Source: an uncultured Prevotellaceae bacterium | GTDB lineage: Bacteria > Bacteroidota > Bacteroidia > Bacteroidales > Bacteroidaceae | Assembly: GCA_902762325.1 (NCBI GenBank) | Contig: CACWNV010000038.1 | Location: 1 to 43,734 of the forward strand | Length of the DNA stretch: 43,734 nucleotides | Direction of reading: 5' to 3' | Shown: positions 26,183 to 34,727 of the stretch, piece after piece | Layout: every line of letters begins with the position of its first letter | How positions within the stretch are numbered: position 1 is the first letter of the stretch | Notes under the pieces: generated by a model | What the model saw: only the letters and a program-made list of their open reading frames with translations | What the model was told of the DNA's origin: nothing | The model's database searches: none | Program-made: the position numbers and the translations under genes

Positions 26183-28455
26183 TTGTTTTCCAGATATTTC
26201 TTGCAAATCTCATTGGCGATGGTAATGGCATCACCATCCGGCTCCAGTGAGTATACATTGTTCATCCGTGTCCATTTCTCCTCCATGTCGTAGAAGTCGA
26301 TCTTCACTTCCTGTTCGACAGCCAGTTTGAACAGCTCATCGGTAGTCAGGCCTTTGTACTGTCCACTTCCCAGCTTCTCAATGTCAGGTTTCGACTTTGC
26401 CTCCATCTGATATTTCAGTGCCTTGAAATAAGTGTTCCAGCGATTGAGGTAGAAGTCTTTCAGCAGTCCCTGCCATTCCTTGTGGGCATAGTCGTGCAGT
26501 CCTCCGGTATCAGCGCAGATACGGTTTCCCCATGTCGTTATCTGAACCCGTGCGTTCCATTCGTAAAGTTCTTTCTCGCCTTTTGTCAAGCCACGTCGTT
26601 TAGCAGCCTCAGTCCAATGTCCCAGTCGGAACTCGGGACGGGTACCCAGCAAACGGTCTTGGTCGATAATCATTGACAGGAAGATTCTTGAATTAAGGTC
26701 GAACGCCTTGCGCTGAAACGACTTGTATGCAGCTATCGTCTGCTGGTATTGCACGCGTCCCTGATCGGCCAAAGCCTGTCGGACGATATCAACAAGGTCG
26801 TACTCGTAGTTGTTGTTTCCCCTGTACTTTTCCGCTACGCTTGCAAAGAGAAGCGCAGCCCTCCGTGTATCATCAGGGTCGTAGTAGTTAGACATCTTCG
26901 ACCAGGAAGACACCTGATAGCTGTTTTGTGAGGGTCGGGCACAGAAGATGCTCTCATGAGGTCCCTGCTGGTTGTTGCCTGCCGGACAGTTGTAGATGCT
27001 GTTTGCCAGAATCATCCATGCCTCTTCGATGGTCGCGTCGGTTGTACCGTAGCGTGCAAAGCAGTAGTCATGAATCCATTGTTTCTTGAAAGAGGAGACA
27101 AAAGCTGACGTGGCATTCTGTGGGTTCTTCATTTCAGTATCATCAATCCAGGGAAGTTCGCTCATCAGTTCGAACATCACGGGATTATTCTCCGAGCCTT
27201 CCATGGTGAAGCCTATTCCTTTCAGGTGAGCAGCCATCGGATTGGTCTTTGTCTGCATGAAGTTGCTAAGCAGCTGGTCCATGCGTCCATGCAGGCCGAC
27301 ATTACCGCCAAAGTTTTCAAGCAGGCACATGAGCCACTGGTGATGTCCGTATCCCTTGTCGCTCTGGAAGATGGAGGCAATACCCCATTTCGGGCGACAT
27401 TCACTGAAGAGGTCGAGTATCAGCAAATCGCCTTCGGGCAAGTTCCCAATCAGTTCATTGCGAGGATTCTCTGCCCATCCCTGAATGACCCAGACAGCCT
27501 TATGGTTTACCTTCTTCATTTCTCTCATAATGGCTTTTCCCGACGCATCAAGGTCAACACCTATAATATTACCGCCCTCATGGAACGGATCCATTGAATA
27601 ATAGTTGGCTTTGCCATAGAGATTTGTCAGTTCCTGATAATAAAGGCTGGCAATCTCACTGAACTTTTTGTCAGTAGGCTGTAGGAACGTAGGACGTGTA
27701 TAACCGTTCCATATTCCTCCGTCGGCGACATTCAGTCCCAGTTTCTCTTTTGCATTGCTTGGCACCATACCGCTATATCCGGGAAGTACGGGTTCCATTT
27801 CCCATTCGTGCATCCTTTTGAGAATCTGTTTCTGTAACGCTTCCTGCTGGAAAAACCATGAAGTAGGGAGGGGGCCTCCCCAACCTTCCAGATTATTCAT
27901 CTCCCACCATGCGAGAAATGCCGGACCGGCAATGAAATCCTTAATTTCCTTGTCAGAATACCCCAGCTTGGAGAGCATATTTGCCCATACACATTCCTCA
28001 CCGACGACAGCCAGAGGGAGGTTGACCCCATGGAGTGCCATCCAGTCGATTTCCTGTTCCCATCGTTTCCAGTCCCAGAAAGCCATGGTGTAGGAGAACG
28101 TGCAATAGTTGAAGTTATATCTCAATTTTAACTCTGTGGTATGCCGTTCAGGTTTGTTGACCGATGGCATCTTGTCTGGTAACTTTGCCTTGGGATTGTT
28201 CCATGAGATATGGATTCCCGCATAATGTTTCAGATACCAGTTGATACCTGTTGCGATGTTTACCCAGGTGTTCCCTCTTACGACAATCTTACTTCCTGCT
28301 TGGTCGAGTTCAAAGAAATCAACAGGAGAATCCTTCTTTTGGATCTTGAATTTCTTAGAAGCACCTTTGTCGATACGCTCAAGCATATCGTCAACAGGAT
28401 TCGCTTGTCCAGCCACTGCAATAAGGCAGAAAAAGGCTATCAGAATGTTCTTCAT
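26179..28455 (-). CDS. Alpha-N-acetylglucosaminidase, GH89 (NAGLU-like)
   Basis: Removes terminal alpha-linked GlcNAc. A signal peptide (MKNILIAFFCLIAVAGQA) is followed by the small N-terminal GH89 domain (about 20-110), a TIM-barrel (about 115-460; LRYNFNYCTFSYTMAFWDW, GVNLPLAVVGEE, LPGYSGMVP) and the helical C-terminal domain. The likely catalytic acids are Glu in DPFHEGG (~290) and Glu in MEGSENN (~418), by comparison with the human NAGLU motifs. Length 758 aa is normal for the family. It starts 16 bases after GH5 and overlaps the acetyltransferase-like gene by 4 bases. Possible substrates are heparan/heparosan ends or alpha-GlcNAc-capped mucin glycans. Confidence 0.93.
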   Translation of the reverse strand: MKNILIAFFCLIAVAGQANPVDDMLERIDKGASKKFKIQKKDSPVDFFELDQAGSKIVVRGNTWVNIATGINWYLKHYAGIHISWNNPKAKLPDKMPSVNKPERHTTELKLRYNFNYCTFSYTMAFWDWKRWEQEIDWMALHGVNLPLAVVGEECVWANMLSKLGYSDKEIKDFIAGPAFLAWWEMNNLEGWGGPLPTSWFFQQEALQKQILKRMHEWEMEPVLPGYSGMVPSNAKEKLGLNVADGGIWNGYTRPTFLQPTDKKFSEIASLYYQELTNLYGKANYYSMDPFHEGGNIIGVDLDASGKAIMREMKKVNHKAVWVIQGWAENPRNELIGNLPEGDLLILDLFSECRPKWGIASIFQSDKGYGHHQWLMCLLENFGGNVGLHGRMDQLLSNFMQTKTNPMAAHLKGIGFTMEGSENNPVMFELMSELPWIDDTEMKNPQNATSAFVSSFKKQWIHDYCFARYGTTDATIEEAWMILANSIYNCPAGNNQQGPHESIFCARPSQNSYQVSSWSKMSNYYDPDDTRRAALLFASVAEKYRGNNNYEYDLVDIVRQALADQGRVQYQQTIAAYKSFQRKAFDLNSRIFLSMIIDQDRLLGTRPEFRLGHWTEAAKRRGLTKGEKELYEWNARVQITTWGNRICADTGGLHDYAHKEWQGLLKDFYLNRWNTYFKALKYQMEAKSKPDIEKLGSGQYKGLTTDELFKLAVEQEVKIDFYDMEEKWTRMNNVYSLEPDGDAITIANEICKKYLENK

Positions 28456-28471
28456 GTGATATGTGTTTATA

Positions 28472-29818
28472 TTATTCTACAATGTGTTTCTTTCCATTCA
28501 GAATATAAATGCCTTTGTTCAACCGTGACAGATCGGCTGTTGTGGCATTGCGGAGGATTGTCCTTCCGGAGATGTCATAAATGGTGCCGTCGGCTTTCTC
28601 CTGACTGGTGTTGAAGGTCTCAACCAGAGTCTCGTCCATCGCTTCACGGATACCGTCCATCATGCAGTTGGCATAGATGGAGCAATTCTTGCGGTTGATG
28701 ATGGTCATGGTGGGGTGTCCTGTGTAGTTGATGTCCCATACGTAAGGGACCATTCCCATCTGCATGGTGTACTTGTTGAACATCTTAAAGTACAGTTTGA
28801 CAGATGCGTCGTGCTTTTCCTGGCTTTCATTGGCTCCCGATACGGTCTTCCAGTTGACGCCATATTCTCCGATGATGACAGGAATGCCCTTGTCGATGAA
28901 CTTTGTCTTCATCTTTTTCAACTGCCTTTCCATCTCTGCTTCGCCGTTGGCATAGTTACGCTGCGATCCGCTGACGCGGTTTTCATTCCCCCAATAGAGC
29001 ATGTACTTGCCCCACGACTCGTCTTTTGTCATGCCGCAGAACTGCCAAGGAGTATAGTAATGAACTTCCATCATCAGTTTGTTCTCAACAATGTCGTTCG
29101 GTAACTTCTTGTAGTAATTGTTCGTCATGTCGATGTCGGTGTTCGGCCCTTGAACGACAAGGATTCGTCTGGCATTGTTTCCGCCGGTTGCACGGACGGC
29201 ATCGATGAACGTCTGTTCATAGGCGAGCAGGTTATCAGTGGCAGCCTGATTGTCGGCATTAGGCTCATTGAGTCCGGCAAAGAGCAAATGTTCATCATAG
29301 TCTTTGAATGTCTCGGCAATCTGTGTCCAGATAGATTTCAGCACTTCATGGTTCTTCGCCTTCAGGGAAGCGTCGTTGTTGGCGATGTTGTTTTCCAGCC
29401 AGCCGCCGTCCCAGTGGTCGTTCAGTATGACATAGAGACCGGCATTAATACAATAGTCAACCACTTCCTTCACTCTCCCCATCCATCTGGAATCGATGGT
29501 ATAGTTGCTGGCATTGCTGATATGTCCCATCACCCAGGCACAAGGAATACGGATAGAGCGGAAGCCAAGGGATTTCACGTAGTCGATTACAGTCTGTGAG
29601 GTCTTCGTCTGCTGCCATGACGTCTCTGTCCCGATGCCTGAATTCTTATAGTTATAGGCATTATTACCAGCCTCCAAAGTGTTTCCGAGGTTCCATCCCG
29701 GTGCCATCTGTTCAGCCACCTGCATAGCAGTCAGGTCGTTCATCACTTGTTGTGTGCTTTGCGCCTGTGAGACATGCGTGGTTAGAACAAATGCGATGGT
29801 TAGAAGTAATTTCTGCAT
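28472..29818 (-). CDS. GH5 endoglucanase-type glycosidase (448 aa)
   Basis: Secreted (MQKLLLTIAFVLTTHVSQA) glycoside hydrolase family 5 enzyme. GWNLGNTLEA, the FRSIRIPCAW strand, NDHWDGGWLENN, acid/base Glu in GLNEPN (~182) and nucleophile Glu in IIGEYGV (~316) are all present. The C-terminal tail (ISGRTILRNATTADLSRLNK, then GIYILNGKKH) is a sorting-type tail. GH5 enzymes of this sort usually cut beta-1,4-glucans, xyloglucan or mannan; the subfamily cannot be fixed by eye. It leads the operon with GH89, the acetyltransferase-like protein and GH30. No SusC/SusD pair or regulator is adjacent. Confidence 0.9.
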   Translation of the reverse strand: MQKLLLTIAFVLTTHVSQAQSTQQVMNDLTAMQVAEQMAPGWNLGNTLEAGNNAYNYKNSGIGTETSWQQTKTSQTVIDYVKSLGFRSIRIPCAWVMGHISNASNYTIDSRWMGRVKEVVDYCINAGLYVILNDHWDGGWLENNIANNDASLKAKNHEVLKSIWTQIAETFKDYDEHLLFAGLNEPNADNQAATDNLLAYEQTFIDAVRATGGNNARRILVVQGPNTDIDMTNNYYKKLPNDIVENKLMMEVHYYTPWQFCGMTKDESWGKYMLYWGNENRVSGSQRNYANGEAEMERQLKKMKTKFIDKGIPVIIGEYGVNWKTVSGANESQEKHDASVKLYFKMFNKYTMQMGMVPYVWDINYTGHPTMTIINRKNCSIYANCMMDGIREAMDETLVETFNTSQEKADGTIYDISGRTILRNATTADLSRLNKGIYILNGKKHIVE

Positions 29819-29835
29819 AGTTGTTGGTTTTTCTG

Positions 29836-29843
29836 CAAAATTA
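29836..29843 (-). promoter_or_regulatory. Promoter of the glycan operon (-7 TAATTTTG)
   Basis: TAATTTTG followed by CAG on the minus strand, about 18 bases before the GH5 start, just after the terminator of the FMN-binding gene. Confidence 0.65.
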
Positions 29844-29856
29844 CAAATTATTCATG

Positions 29857-29886
29857 AAAAAAAGGGAACATTGCGTTCCCTTTTTT
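29857..29886 (-). terminator. Terminator after the FMN-binding protein gene
   Basis: A 13-bp stem of the A-run plus GGGAAC (29857-29869) with GTTCCC plus the T-run (29874-29886) and a 4-nt loop. It begins at the stop codon and can work in both directions. Confidence 0.8.
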
Positions 29887-30278
29887 CATTTATGTTTCTG
29901 GTAATACTGTAAGCCGCTTTTCACATTTTCTATCAATGCATTTGAAGAAAGGGTTGCCCCGGTGACGCCATCGACTTTCTTCTTAGCAGCATCGCTGACT
30001 TTCATGCCGTCCCATTTCTTTAACAACTCTTTCTTTACCAGTGTGAAATACTTTGGTGTCTCCTGATTTCTCAGAGCCTGTATCTTGACCACCTTGTTCT
30101 TCTTGATGTGGATTTTCAAAGGGGTGGTTCCGGCATACCCAACCTTGTTGCAGAGTGTTGTCGTGTTGACAATATACATACCATCTTCCTTTGTGATGGG
30201 TTCGTTGTCCTGCTTGAATCCTTGCAAGGTGAATGCAAACAGCAAGAGCGATATTCCGCAAATGACTTTTTTCTTCAT
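29886..30278 (-). CDS. Exported FMN-binding domain protein (130 aa)
   Basis: The short N-terminal hydrophobic segment (ICGISLLLFAFTLQG) suggests export. The rest is an FMN_bind domain of the kind found in RnfG/NqrC. The flavinylation motif DGVTGATLSS has Thr109 as the likely phosphoester-linked residue (ApbE-type). Such small proteins carry electrons in extracytoplasmic redox chains. Partners are not encoded next to it: it stands alone between the glycan operon and the antiporter gene. Confidence 0.85.
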   Translation of the reverse strand: MKKKVICGISLLLFAFTLQGFKQDNEPITKEDGMYIVNTTTLCNKVGYAGTTPLKIHIKKNKVVKIQALRNQETPKYFTLVKKELLKKWDGMKVSDAAKKKVDGVTGATLSSNALIENVKSGLQYYQKHK

Positions 30279-30345
30279 ATTATATTAATATTTGACTGTT
30301 TATTATTTTTTTTAGACATTCTTACCCTCAATAGTTATTTTTTCG

Positions 30346-30353
30346 TATATTTG
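30346..30353 (+). promoter_or_regulatory. Promoter of the antiporter gene (-7 TATATTTG)
   Basis: TATATTTG followed by C, 22 bases before the ATG at 30376. Confidence 0.7.
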
Positions 30354-30375
30354 CAACGAATTTTATCTTACTATT

Positions 30376-31311
30376 ATGTGGTTATACCTGTTATTTGTTA
30401 TTATTGGTGTCATTCTGGTTCTTTGGGGAGCTGATCGTCTGACAGATGGTGCAGTGGCTCTGGCTGAACGGATGAATATTCCGCAGATTGTCATCGGACT
30501 GACCATCGTTGCGATGGGAACATCTGCCCCAGAACTGTGTGTAAGCCTTGTATCGGCATTGAGAGGAACGGCTGATTTAGCCGTGGGTAATGTTGTCGGG
30601 TCGAACATATTCAACTCCATGTTAATTGTGGGTGTGGCAGCAATGGTAGCTCCGATGTCAGTTCTTCCTACAACTGTGCGCAAGGATATTCCCTTTGCTT
30701 GTCTGGCTTCATTCCTTCTCATGATAATGATTATGATAGGAGGTGATGTCACGCGCCTCGAAGCTGCTATTCTTTTTGCCATATTCCTGGTGTTCATGTT
30801 TGTGACATTGCGCGGTGCCAAAGGCAGTCATGTTGATGAACCATCTGCTCCTAAGAACTTTACAGTAGGTAAGTCGGTATTCCTTCTGGTACTGGGTATG
30901 ACCTGCCTCATTGTCGGTAGTAATGTCTTTGTCGATGGAGCTACAAATATTGCCACAGAACTGGGAGTGAGCGAGGCGGTCGTTGGTCTGACCATTGTTG
31001 CCGGCGGAACATCATTGCCCGAGTTGGCTACCAGTGTAGTGTCTGCCCGAAAGGGCCAGAGTGGCATTGCCATTGGAAACGTACTGGGTTCGAACGTGTT
31101 TAATATCCTCATGATTCTCGGCCTGACAGGAATTATCGCACCTATGGATGTACAAGGTATCACGTTGATTGACCTTTCTATGATGGCGGTGTCGATGTTG
31201 CTCTTATGGATATTCTCTTACACCAAATACACCGTTGCCCGTTGGGAGGGTGCTGTGCTCACCATCATTTTTGTCGGCTATTTAAGCTGGCTGGTGATGA
31301 GCGTAGTATGA
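30376..31311 (+). CDS. Calcium/sodium antiporter, YrbG type
   Basis: A cation/Ca2+ exchanger of the inner membrane. The two inverted alpha repeats are plain: VIGLTIVAMGTSAPEL (about 42-58) and VVGLTIVAGGTSLPEL (about 205-220), each followed by GNVxGSN(I/V)FN. About 10 transmembrane helices are predicted. Length 311 aa is normal. It has its own promoter and is closed by a strong terminator. Confidence 0.94.
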   Translation: MWLYLLFVIIGVILVLWGADRLTDGAVALAERMNIPQIVIGLTIVAMGTSAPELCVSLVSALRGTADLAVGNVVGSNIFNSMLIVGVAAMVAPMSVLPTTVRKDIPFACLASFLLMIMIMIGGDVTRLEAAILFAIFLVFMFVTLRGAKGSHVDEPSAPKNFTVGKSVFLLVLGMTCLIVGSNVFVDGATNIATELGVSEAVVGLTIVAGGTSLPELATSVVSARKGQSGIAIGNVLGSNVFNILMILGLTGIIAPMDVQGITLIDLSMMAVSMLLLWIFSYTKYTVARWEGAVLTIIFVGYLSWLVMSVV

Positions 31312-31339
31312 GGCCGTAGTTCTACGGCCTCTTTTTTTT
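31310..31339 (+). terminator. Terminator of the antiporter gene
   Basis: GAGGCCGTAG (31310-31319) pairs with CTACGGCCTC (31322-31331) around a 2-base loop, followed by eight T (31332-31339). It overlaps the stop codon. Confidence 0.92.
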
Positions 31340-31344
31340 AAAGC

Positions 31345-32453
31345 TTATTCCCCGTAGATTTCAGCAAGTTTGTTTCCGAGGTTGTCGCCGCGCAGGTCGC
31401 GGGCAATCACTTTTCCTGTAGGATCAACGAGCAGGCTTGCAGGAATGGAATTGATGCTATAGGTGGAAGCGGCAATGGACTGCCAGAACTTCAGGTCGGA
31501 CAGATGAACCCAGTTAAGTTCTTTCTCCTTAATAGCTTTTACCCACGGCTCCTTTGCTCTGTCGAAGGATAGTCCGACGACATTGAACCCTTTAGCCTTA
31601 TATTTCTCATAGTTTGCCTTTACGTTTGGCATCTCTGCCATGCAAGGCCCGCACCATGAAGCCCAGAAGTCAATGAGCACGTAGTTGCCCTTGCCCACAT
31701 ACTCGCTCAGTTTGTGTGCCTTACCGTCGACATCGTTCTCCTCAAGGTCAATGAACTGCTTGCCAATGATGGCTTGTTTCTTTTCTTCTTCTACGATATA
31801 TCTTTTCAACGGAGCCATCATCGGATGATTTGCATAGACGTATTTGCTGTCGGTTATCTCCTTTAACTCTTCAAAGCTATAGTCGTACATGACATTAGGA
31901 ATAACAAAAGCAGGAATAACATTGTCCTGATTCTCTTTGATGACTTGCTTGCAATAGGCGGTCAATTCTTCTTGAATAGGCTTCAGACCTTCCGTGATAG
32001 ATGCTGAAAGTTCTAACAGTTCTTTTTCCGACTTACCTTCTTTCTGAGCATTCATGTATGGCTCGATAAGTTTCATTCCCTTGCCATTGATCTCATCTAA
32101 ATGCAGGTCGACTTTATTCAGTTTCTCATTTAAAGCCGATGGTGCTGCCCGTTAGTGGTCAGTCCGAGGAAAGTGTTTTCCTGTGCCTTTCCCTGATATG
32201 TAAATTTCCCATTTGTAACCTTGATGGTATCAATAGGGGTGTAGCGGGTGGCAGCATCAGTAAGGATTACTTCGTTGACATCTGAAGGACAAGTACCGTT
32301 AATGTCATAGCTTATTTCCTTTCCATCTTGAGTTCCCTGGAACATTTGCACCTTCTGAGGGATGATTTTGGCTGCTTTTACAGCTTTGGGCTTTTGTGAA
32401 CATATAGGCAGACAAAGAATCCCTGCTATCGCAATTGCTATAATTCTCTTCAT
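31345..32453 (-). pseudogene. Broken TlpA-like thioredoxin (DUF4369 + redoxin)
   Basis: Two frames together make one envelope thiol-disulfide protein. The first (32453-32130) has a signal sequence (MKRIIAIAIAGILCLPICSQ) and the start of a DUF4369-like domain ending GKAQENTFLGLTTNGQHHRL-stop. The second frame, open from about 32160, reads APSALNEKLNKVDLHLDEIN and runs into MKLIEPYMNAQ (ATG 32076) and a complete thioredoxin domain with ASWCGPC to 31345. The join is out of frame and roughly 15-20 residues usual at this point seem to be missing. The thioredoxin half alone would lack an export signal, so the protein is probably inactive. A sequencing error could explain the frameshift but not the missing segment. 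Confidence 0.75.
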
Positions 32454-32494
32454 AAATTCTGTAAGTTAATTATTTAAAGATAGTTATTCGCGTG

Positions 32495-32502
32495 CAAAAA
32501 TA
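32495..32502 (-). promoter_or_regulatory. Promoter of the TlpA-like gene (-7 TATTTTTG)
   Basis: TATTTTTG followed by CACG on the minus strand, about 42 bases before the start of the broken gene. Confidence 0.6.
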
Positions 32503-32574
32503 CGGTTTTTTGGTTAACTGACATACATTTTATAAACACCTTTTAGTTAATAATTGTTATTTTATAACATAAAT

Positions 32575-32601
32575 ATGGTACTTTGTATTGCAAGGTACTA
32601 T
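32575..32601. promoter_or_regulatory. Inverted repeat, likely PadR operator
   Basis: ATGGTACTTTG and CAAGGTACTAT form an 11-base inverted repeat (9 of 11 matching) around TATTG. It covers the upstream TTG element of the padR-pspC promoter, the position expected for autorepression. PadR regulators bind such palindromes; this site is inferred. Confidence 0.6.
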
Positions 32602-32618
32602 AAAAAGAATTATATTTG
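32588..32618 (+). promoter_or_regulatory. Promoter of padR-pspC (TTG-N20-TATATTTG)
   Basis: TTG at 32588-32590 and TATATTTG at 32611-32618, a full Bacteroidetes promoter with the upstream element inside the inverted repeat. Confidence 0.8.
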
Positions 32619-32648
32619 CACCGAAATCCAACGCTAACAAATAAAATT

Positions 32649-32993
32649 ATGAACATTGACAATGCAAAATCTCAGATGAGGAAGGGGATGCTTGAGTATT
32701 GCGTCCTACTTCTTTTGCGCCAGCGGCCTTCGTATGCTTCAGACATAATTCTGCAACTGAAGGAAGCTCGGCTTCTCGTGGTGGAGGGTACACTCTATCC
32801 GTTGCTTACACGGTTGAAGAATGACGGTCTGCTTTCTTACGTCTGGCAAGAAAGCACTCAGGGGCCCCCTCGGAAATACTATGCGCTTACCGAAATGGGT
32901 GAGCAGTTTCTCTCAGGATTAGACGCTGCATGGAATGAAATTTCACTGACGGTGAATCATTTGAAGAGTCTCGAATTAGGGATTACTATATAA
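32649..32993 (+). CDS. PadR-family transcriptional regulator (114 aa)
   Basis: A small winged-helix repressor. MRKGMLEYCVLLLLRQRPSY, the recognition helix region EARLLVVEGTLYPLLTRLKN and the wing ESTQGPPRKYYALTEMGEQF are typical of PadR. Start chosen at the ATG at 32649 (MNIDNAKSQ); the frame is open upstream but reaches the promoter. The PspC-domain gene follows after 33 bases. PadR-PspC pairs usually form an autoregulated envelope-stress unit. Confidence 0.92.
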   Translation: MNIDNAKSQMRKGMLEYCVLLLLRQRPSYASDIILQLKEARLLVVEGTLYPLLTRLKNDGLLSYVWQESTQGPPRKYYALTEMGEQFLSGLDAAWNEISLTVNHLKSLELGITI

Positions 32994-33026
32994 TATAATA
33001 ATGAGTATTAGAAAGGAATAGAATTT

Positions 33027-34475
33027 ATGAAAAAGAATATAACAATAAATCTTTGCGGTCGTCTTTTCAATATTGATGAGGATGCATACAGTCTGTTGCA
33101 GAACTACTTAGAGACACTCCGCAGTTTTTTCAGTCATCAAGTGGATGGTGGTGACATAGTGAATGACATTGAAGAACGAGTTGCAGAACTGTTAAGTGAG
33201 CTGAACGGACAGGGCGTTGAGGCTATCAATATCGATCACGTGAAGGATATCATCAACCGTATCGGTCGTCCTGAGCAGTTTACAGATGATGAAAGCGGTG
33301 CTGAACGGGCAGACAGTGCTGCATTTGCCAGCAATGAACAAAATTATGAGAATAAAGGCATTAACGGGCTGAAGAGTTTCTTCAAAGGTAAAAAGCTCTA
33401 CCGTAATCCAAAGGACAAGATGATTGCGGGTGTTGTTTCCGGACTCTCCAGCTATTTCGAATGTGATGTCACACTGCTGCGAATACTTGCCACGGTGCTT
33501 ATCCTGGTAACTCAGGGAGTCGGACTTGTAGTCTATATCATTCTTGCTGTGATTATGCCCGAGGCAGAAACACCTGAACAGCAGCTCAAGATGCAGGGAC
33601 GACCTGTAAATATGAGCAATTTAACTGATGAGGTAGTGCAGAATGTAGAGAATGGCGAAGAACCGGTCAAGAGAACCAGTGGTTTAGTCAATGTCCTGAA
33701 TGCTGCAATGCGTTTCCTGGCAATCTGTATCAAGGCATTGGGCCTGCTCTTTGCCATCGGTCTGGCTATTTTCGGAATCATTGTGTTAGTATGGGCGGTG
33801 CTGGCTTTTTTCTTCTCTGATGAGATTCCGAACTTTTTCGCTTGGCATTTTGCCAGTATAATCGACGGACACATGCCTGCCTTTATCATTTTCTTATTGT
33901 CACTTCTCGTCTTGTTATTCCTCCCTGTGATAGCCATTACTTACAGTATTTTCTCTCGTATGGGAATTGCTCAGCGCATTTGCTGTGTTGTCCTATGGAT
34001 TGTCTCTGGCGTATTGGCAATATCCCTTGGTATAATGCTTACCAATATAAGTGATAACTATTGGCATAACTATCTTGAAATGAAGAACAACCAGCAAGTG
34101 GTTACTGATGACAACATTAAAATGAACCAGTCGGAATACGAATTCTTGTCTGCGCATGGCTGGCGTATTCTCAATAGTGAGGGGTGCAACGGAAGCTTTA
34201 CGGACAGTGGAGAATACTATATGGATAATGACAAACGCTATCTCAATGGCTATAATGAAACCCGCCGCCAGCACTATCGTGCAGAACGGACGGATTCGCT
34301 CATGCCGGGTGTCTATAAGCTAACCGTTGCTGTTCGTGCTGACGGTAGGGGAGCCTTCGTCCAATCTGGCAGGAGGCGAAAGAGATACAGGATAAAAGCG
34401 ATGGTGAAATACCCGAGGATGTTCAGAATATCGTCGGTGCCAACGATGGTAAAGGTTTTGGCTGGGAGCGCCTGA
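33027..34475 (+). CDS. PspC-domain membrane protein, C-terminus frameshifted
   Basis: The N-terminal cytoplasmic part (about 1-115; NITINLCGRLFNIDEDAYSL, DIEERVAELLSEL) is followed by a PspC domain (about 121-185; KLYRNPKDKMIAGVVSGLSS) and several transmembrane helices (about 230-350). It is probably an envelope-stress sensor or partner controlled by the PadR gene before it. After about residue 444 the reading becomes Arg/Lys-rich (SGRRRKRYRIKAMVK) and stops at 34475. The next frame continues the expected soluble domain to 34615, so one base appears to be missing near 34365. The intended protein would be about 529 aa. This may be a real mutation or a sequence error. Confidence 0.85.
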   Translation: MKKNITINLCGRLFNIDEDAYSLLQNYLETLRSFFSHQVDGGDIVNDIEERVAELLSELNGQGVEAINIDHVKDIINRIGRPEQFTDDESGAERADSAAFASNEQNYENKGINGLKSFFKGKKLYRNPKDKMIAGVVSGLSSYFECDVTLLRILATVLILVTQGVGLVVYIILAVIMPEAETPEQQLKMQGRPVNMSNLTDEVVQNVENGEEPVKRTSGLVNVLNAAMRFLAICIKALGLLFAIGLAIFGIIVLVWAVLAFFFSDEIPNFFAWHFASIIDGHMPAFIIFLLSLLVLLFLPVIAITYSIFSRMGIAQRICCVVLWIVSGVLAISLGIMLTNISDNYWHNYLEMKNNQQVVTDDNIKMNQSEYEFLSAHGWRILNSEGCNGSFTDSGEYYMDNDKRYLNGYNETRRQHYRAERTDSLMPGVYKLTVAVRADGRGAFVQSGRRRKRYRIKAMVKYPRMFRISSVPTMVKVLAGSA

Positions 34476-34615
34476 CATTTGATAAGATTACTATCAAGCA
34501 GCCTGCAGCTCTTAAATATGGTGTCACAACCGACCCGTCGTTCACTGGACAGTCGTGGCTTGGACAATGGTTTTCTGCCAGTGATTTCCAGATTGAACGG
34601 GTTGATGAAGAATAA
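34361..34615 (+). pseudogene. Out-of-frame C-terminal part of the PspC protein
   Basis: In the frame of the TAA at 34613-34615 the sequence reads WQEAKEIQDKSDGEIPED, VGANDGKGFGWERLTFDK, ITIKQPAALKYGVTTD and ends FSASDFQIERVDEE. It is a well-formed protein sequence with no start of its own and continues the PspC gene after a one-base loss. Confidence 0.8.
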
Positions 34616-34624
34616 ATAAAACAT

Positions 34625-34664
34625 AAAAATCCTGTGCGCATGGTGAGGCGTACAGGATTTTTTT
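34625..34664 (+). terminator. Terminator of padR-pspC
   Basis: AAAAATCCTGT (34625-34635) pairs with ACAGGATTTTT (34652-34662), followed by more T. It lies just after the restored stop at 34615, which supports that stop as the true gene end. Confidence 0.88.
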
Positions 34665-34665
34665 G

Positions 34666-34673
34666 TATCTTTG
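34666..34673 (+). promoter_or_regulatory. Promoter of the queuosine genes (-7 TATCTTTG)
   Basis: TATCTTTG directly after the preceding terminator; the transcript would begin about 34680, just before the riboswitch. Confidence 0.7.
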
Positions 34674-34689
34674 CGTCCCGTTTTACGGA

Positions 34690-34724
34690 CAGGGGTACTT
34701 GCTAACCCCCTTTAACAAAACAAG
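34690..34724 (+). promoter_or_regulatory. PreQ1-I riboswitch
   Basis: Stem P1 is AGGGG (34691-34695) with CCCCT (34707-34711). The loop TACTTGCTAAC contains CTTG (34698-34701), which pairs with CAAG (34721-34724) to form the H-type pseudoknot. Between them is the A-rich strand TTAACAAAA. The tail TTAACAAAACAAG is, from memory, the same as in the Thermoanaerobacter tengcongensis preQ1 aptamer. It ends 3 bases before the ATG of a queuosine-precursor transporter gene followed by queF, so ligand binding should block translation start. Confidence 0.9.
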
Positions 34725-34727
34725 AAA

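Noticed and set aside
22473-29818. Classical polysaccharide utilisation locus
   Set aside because: There is no SusC/SusD pair and no two-component or ECF regulator next to the enzymes, so it is described only as a glycan operon.
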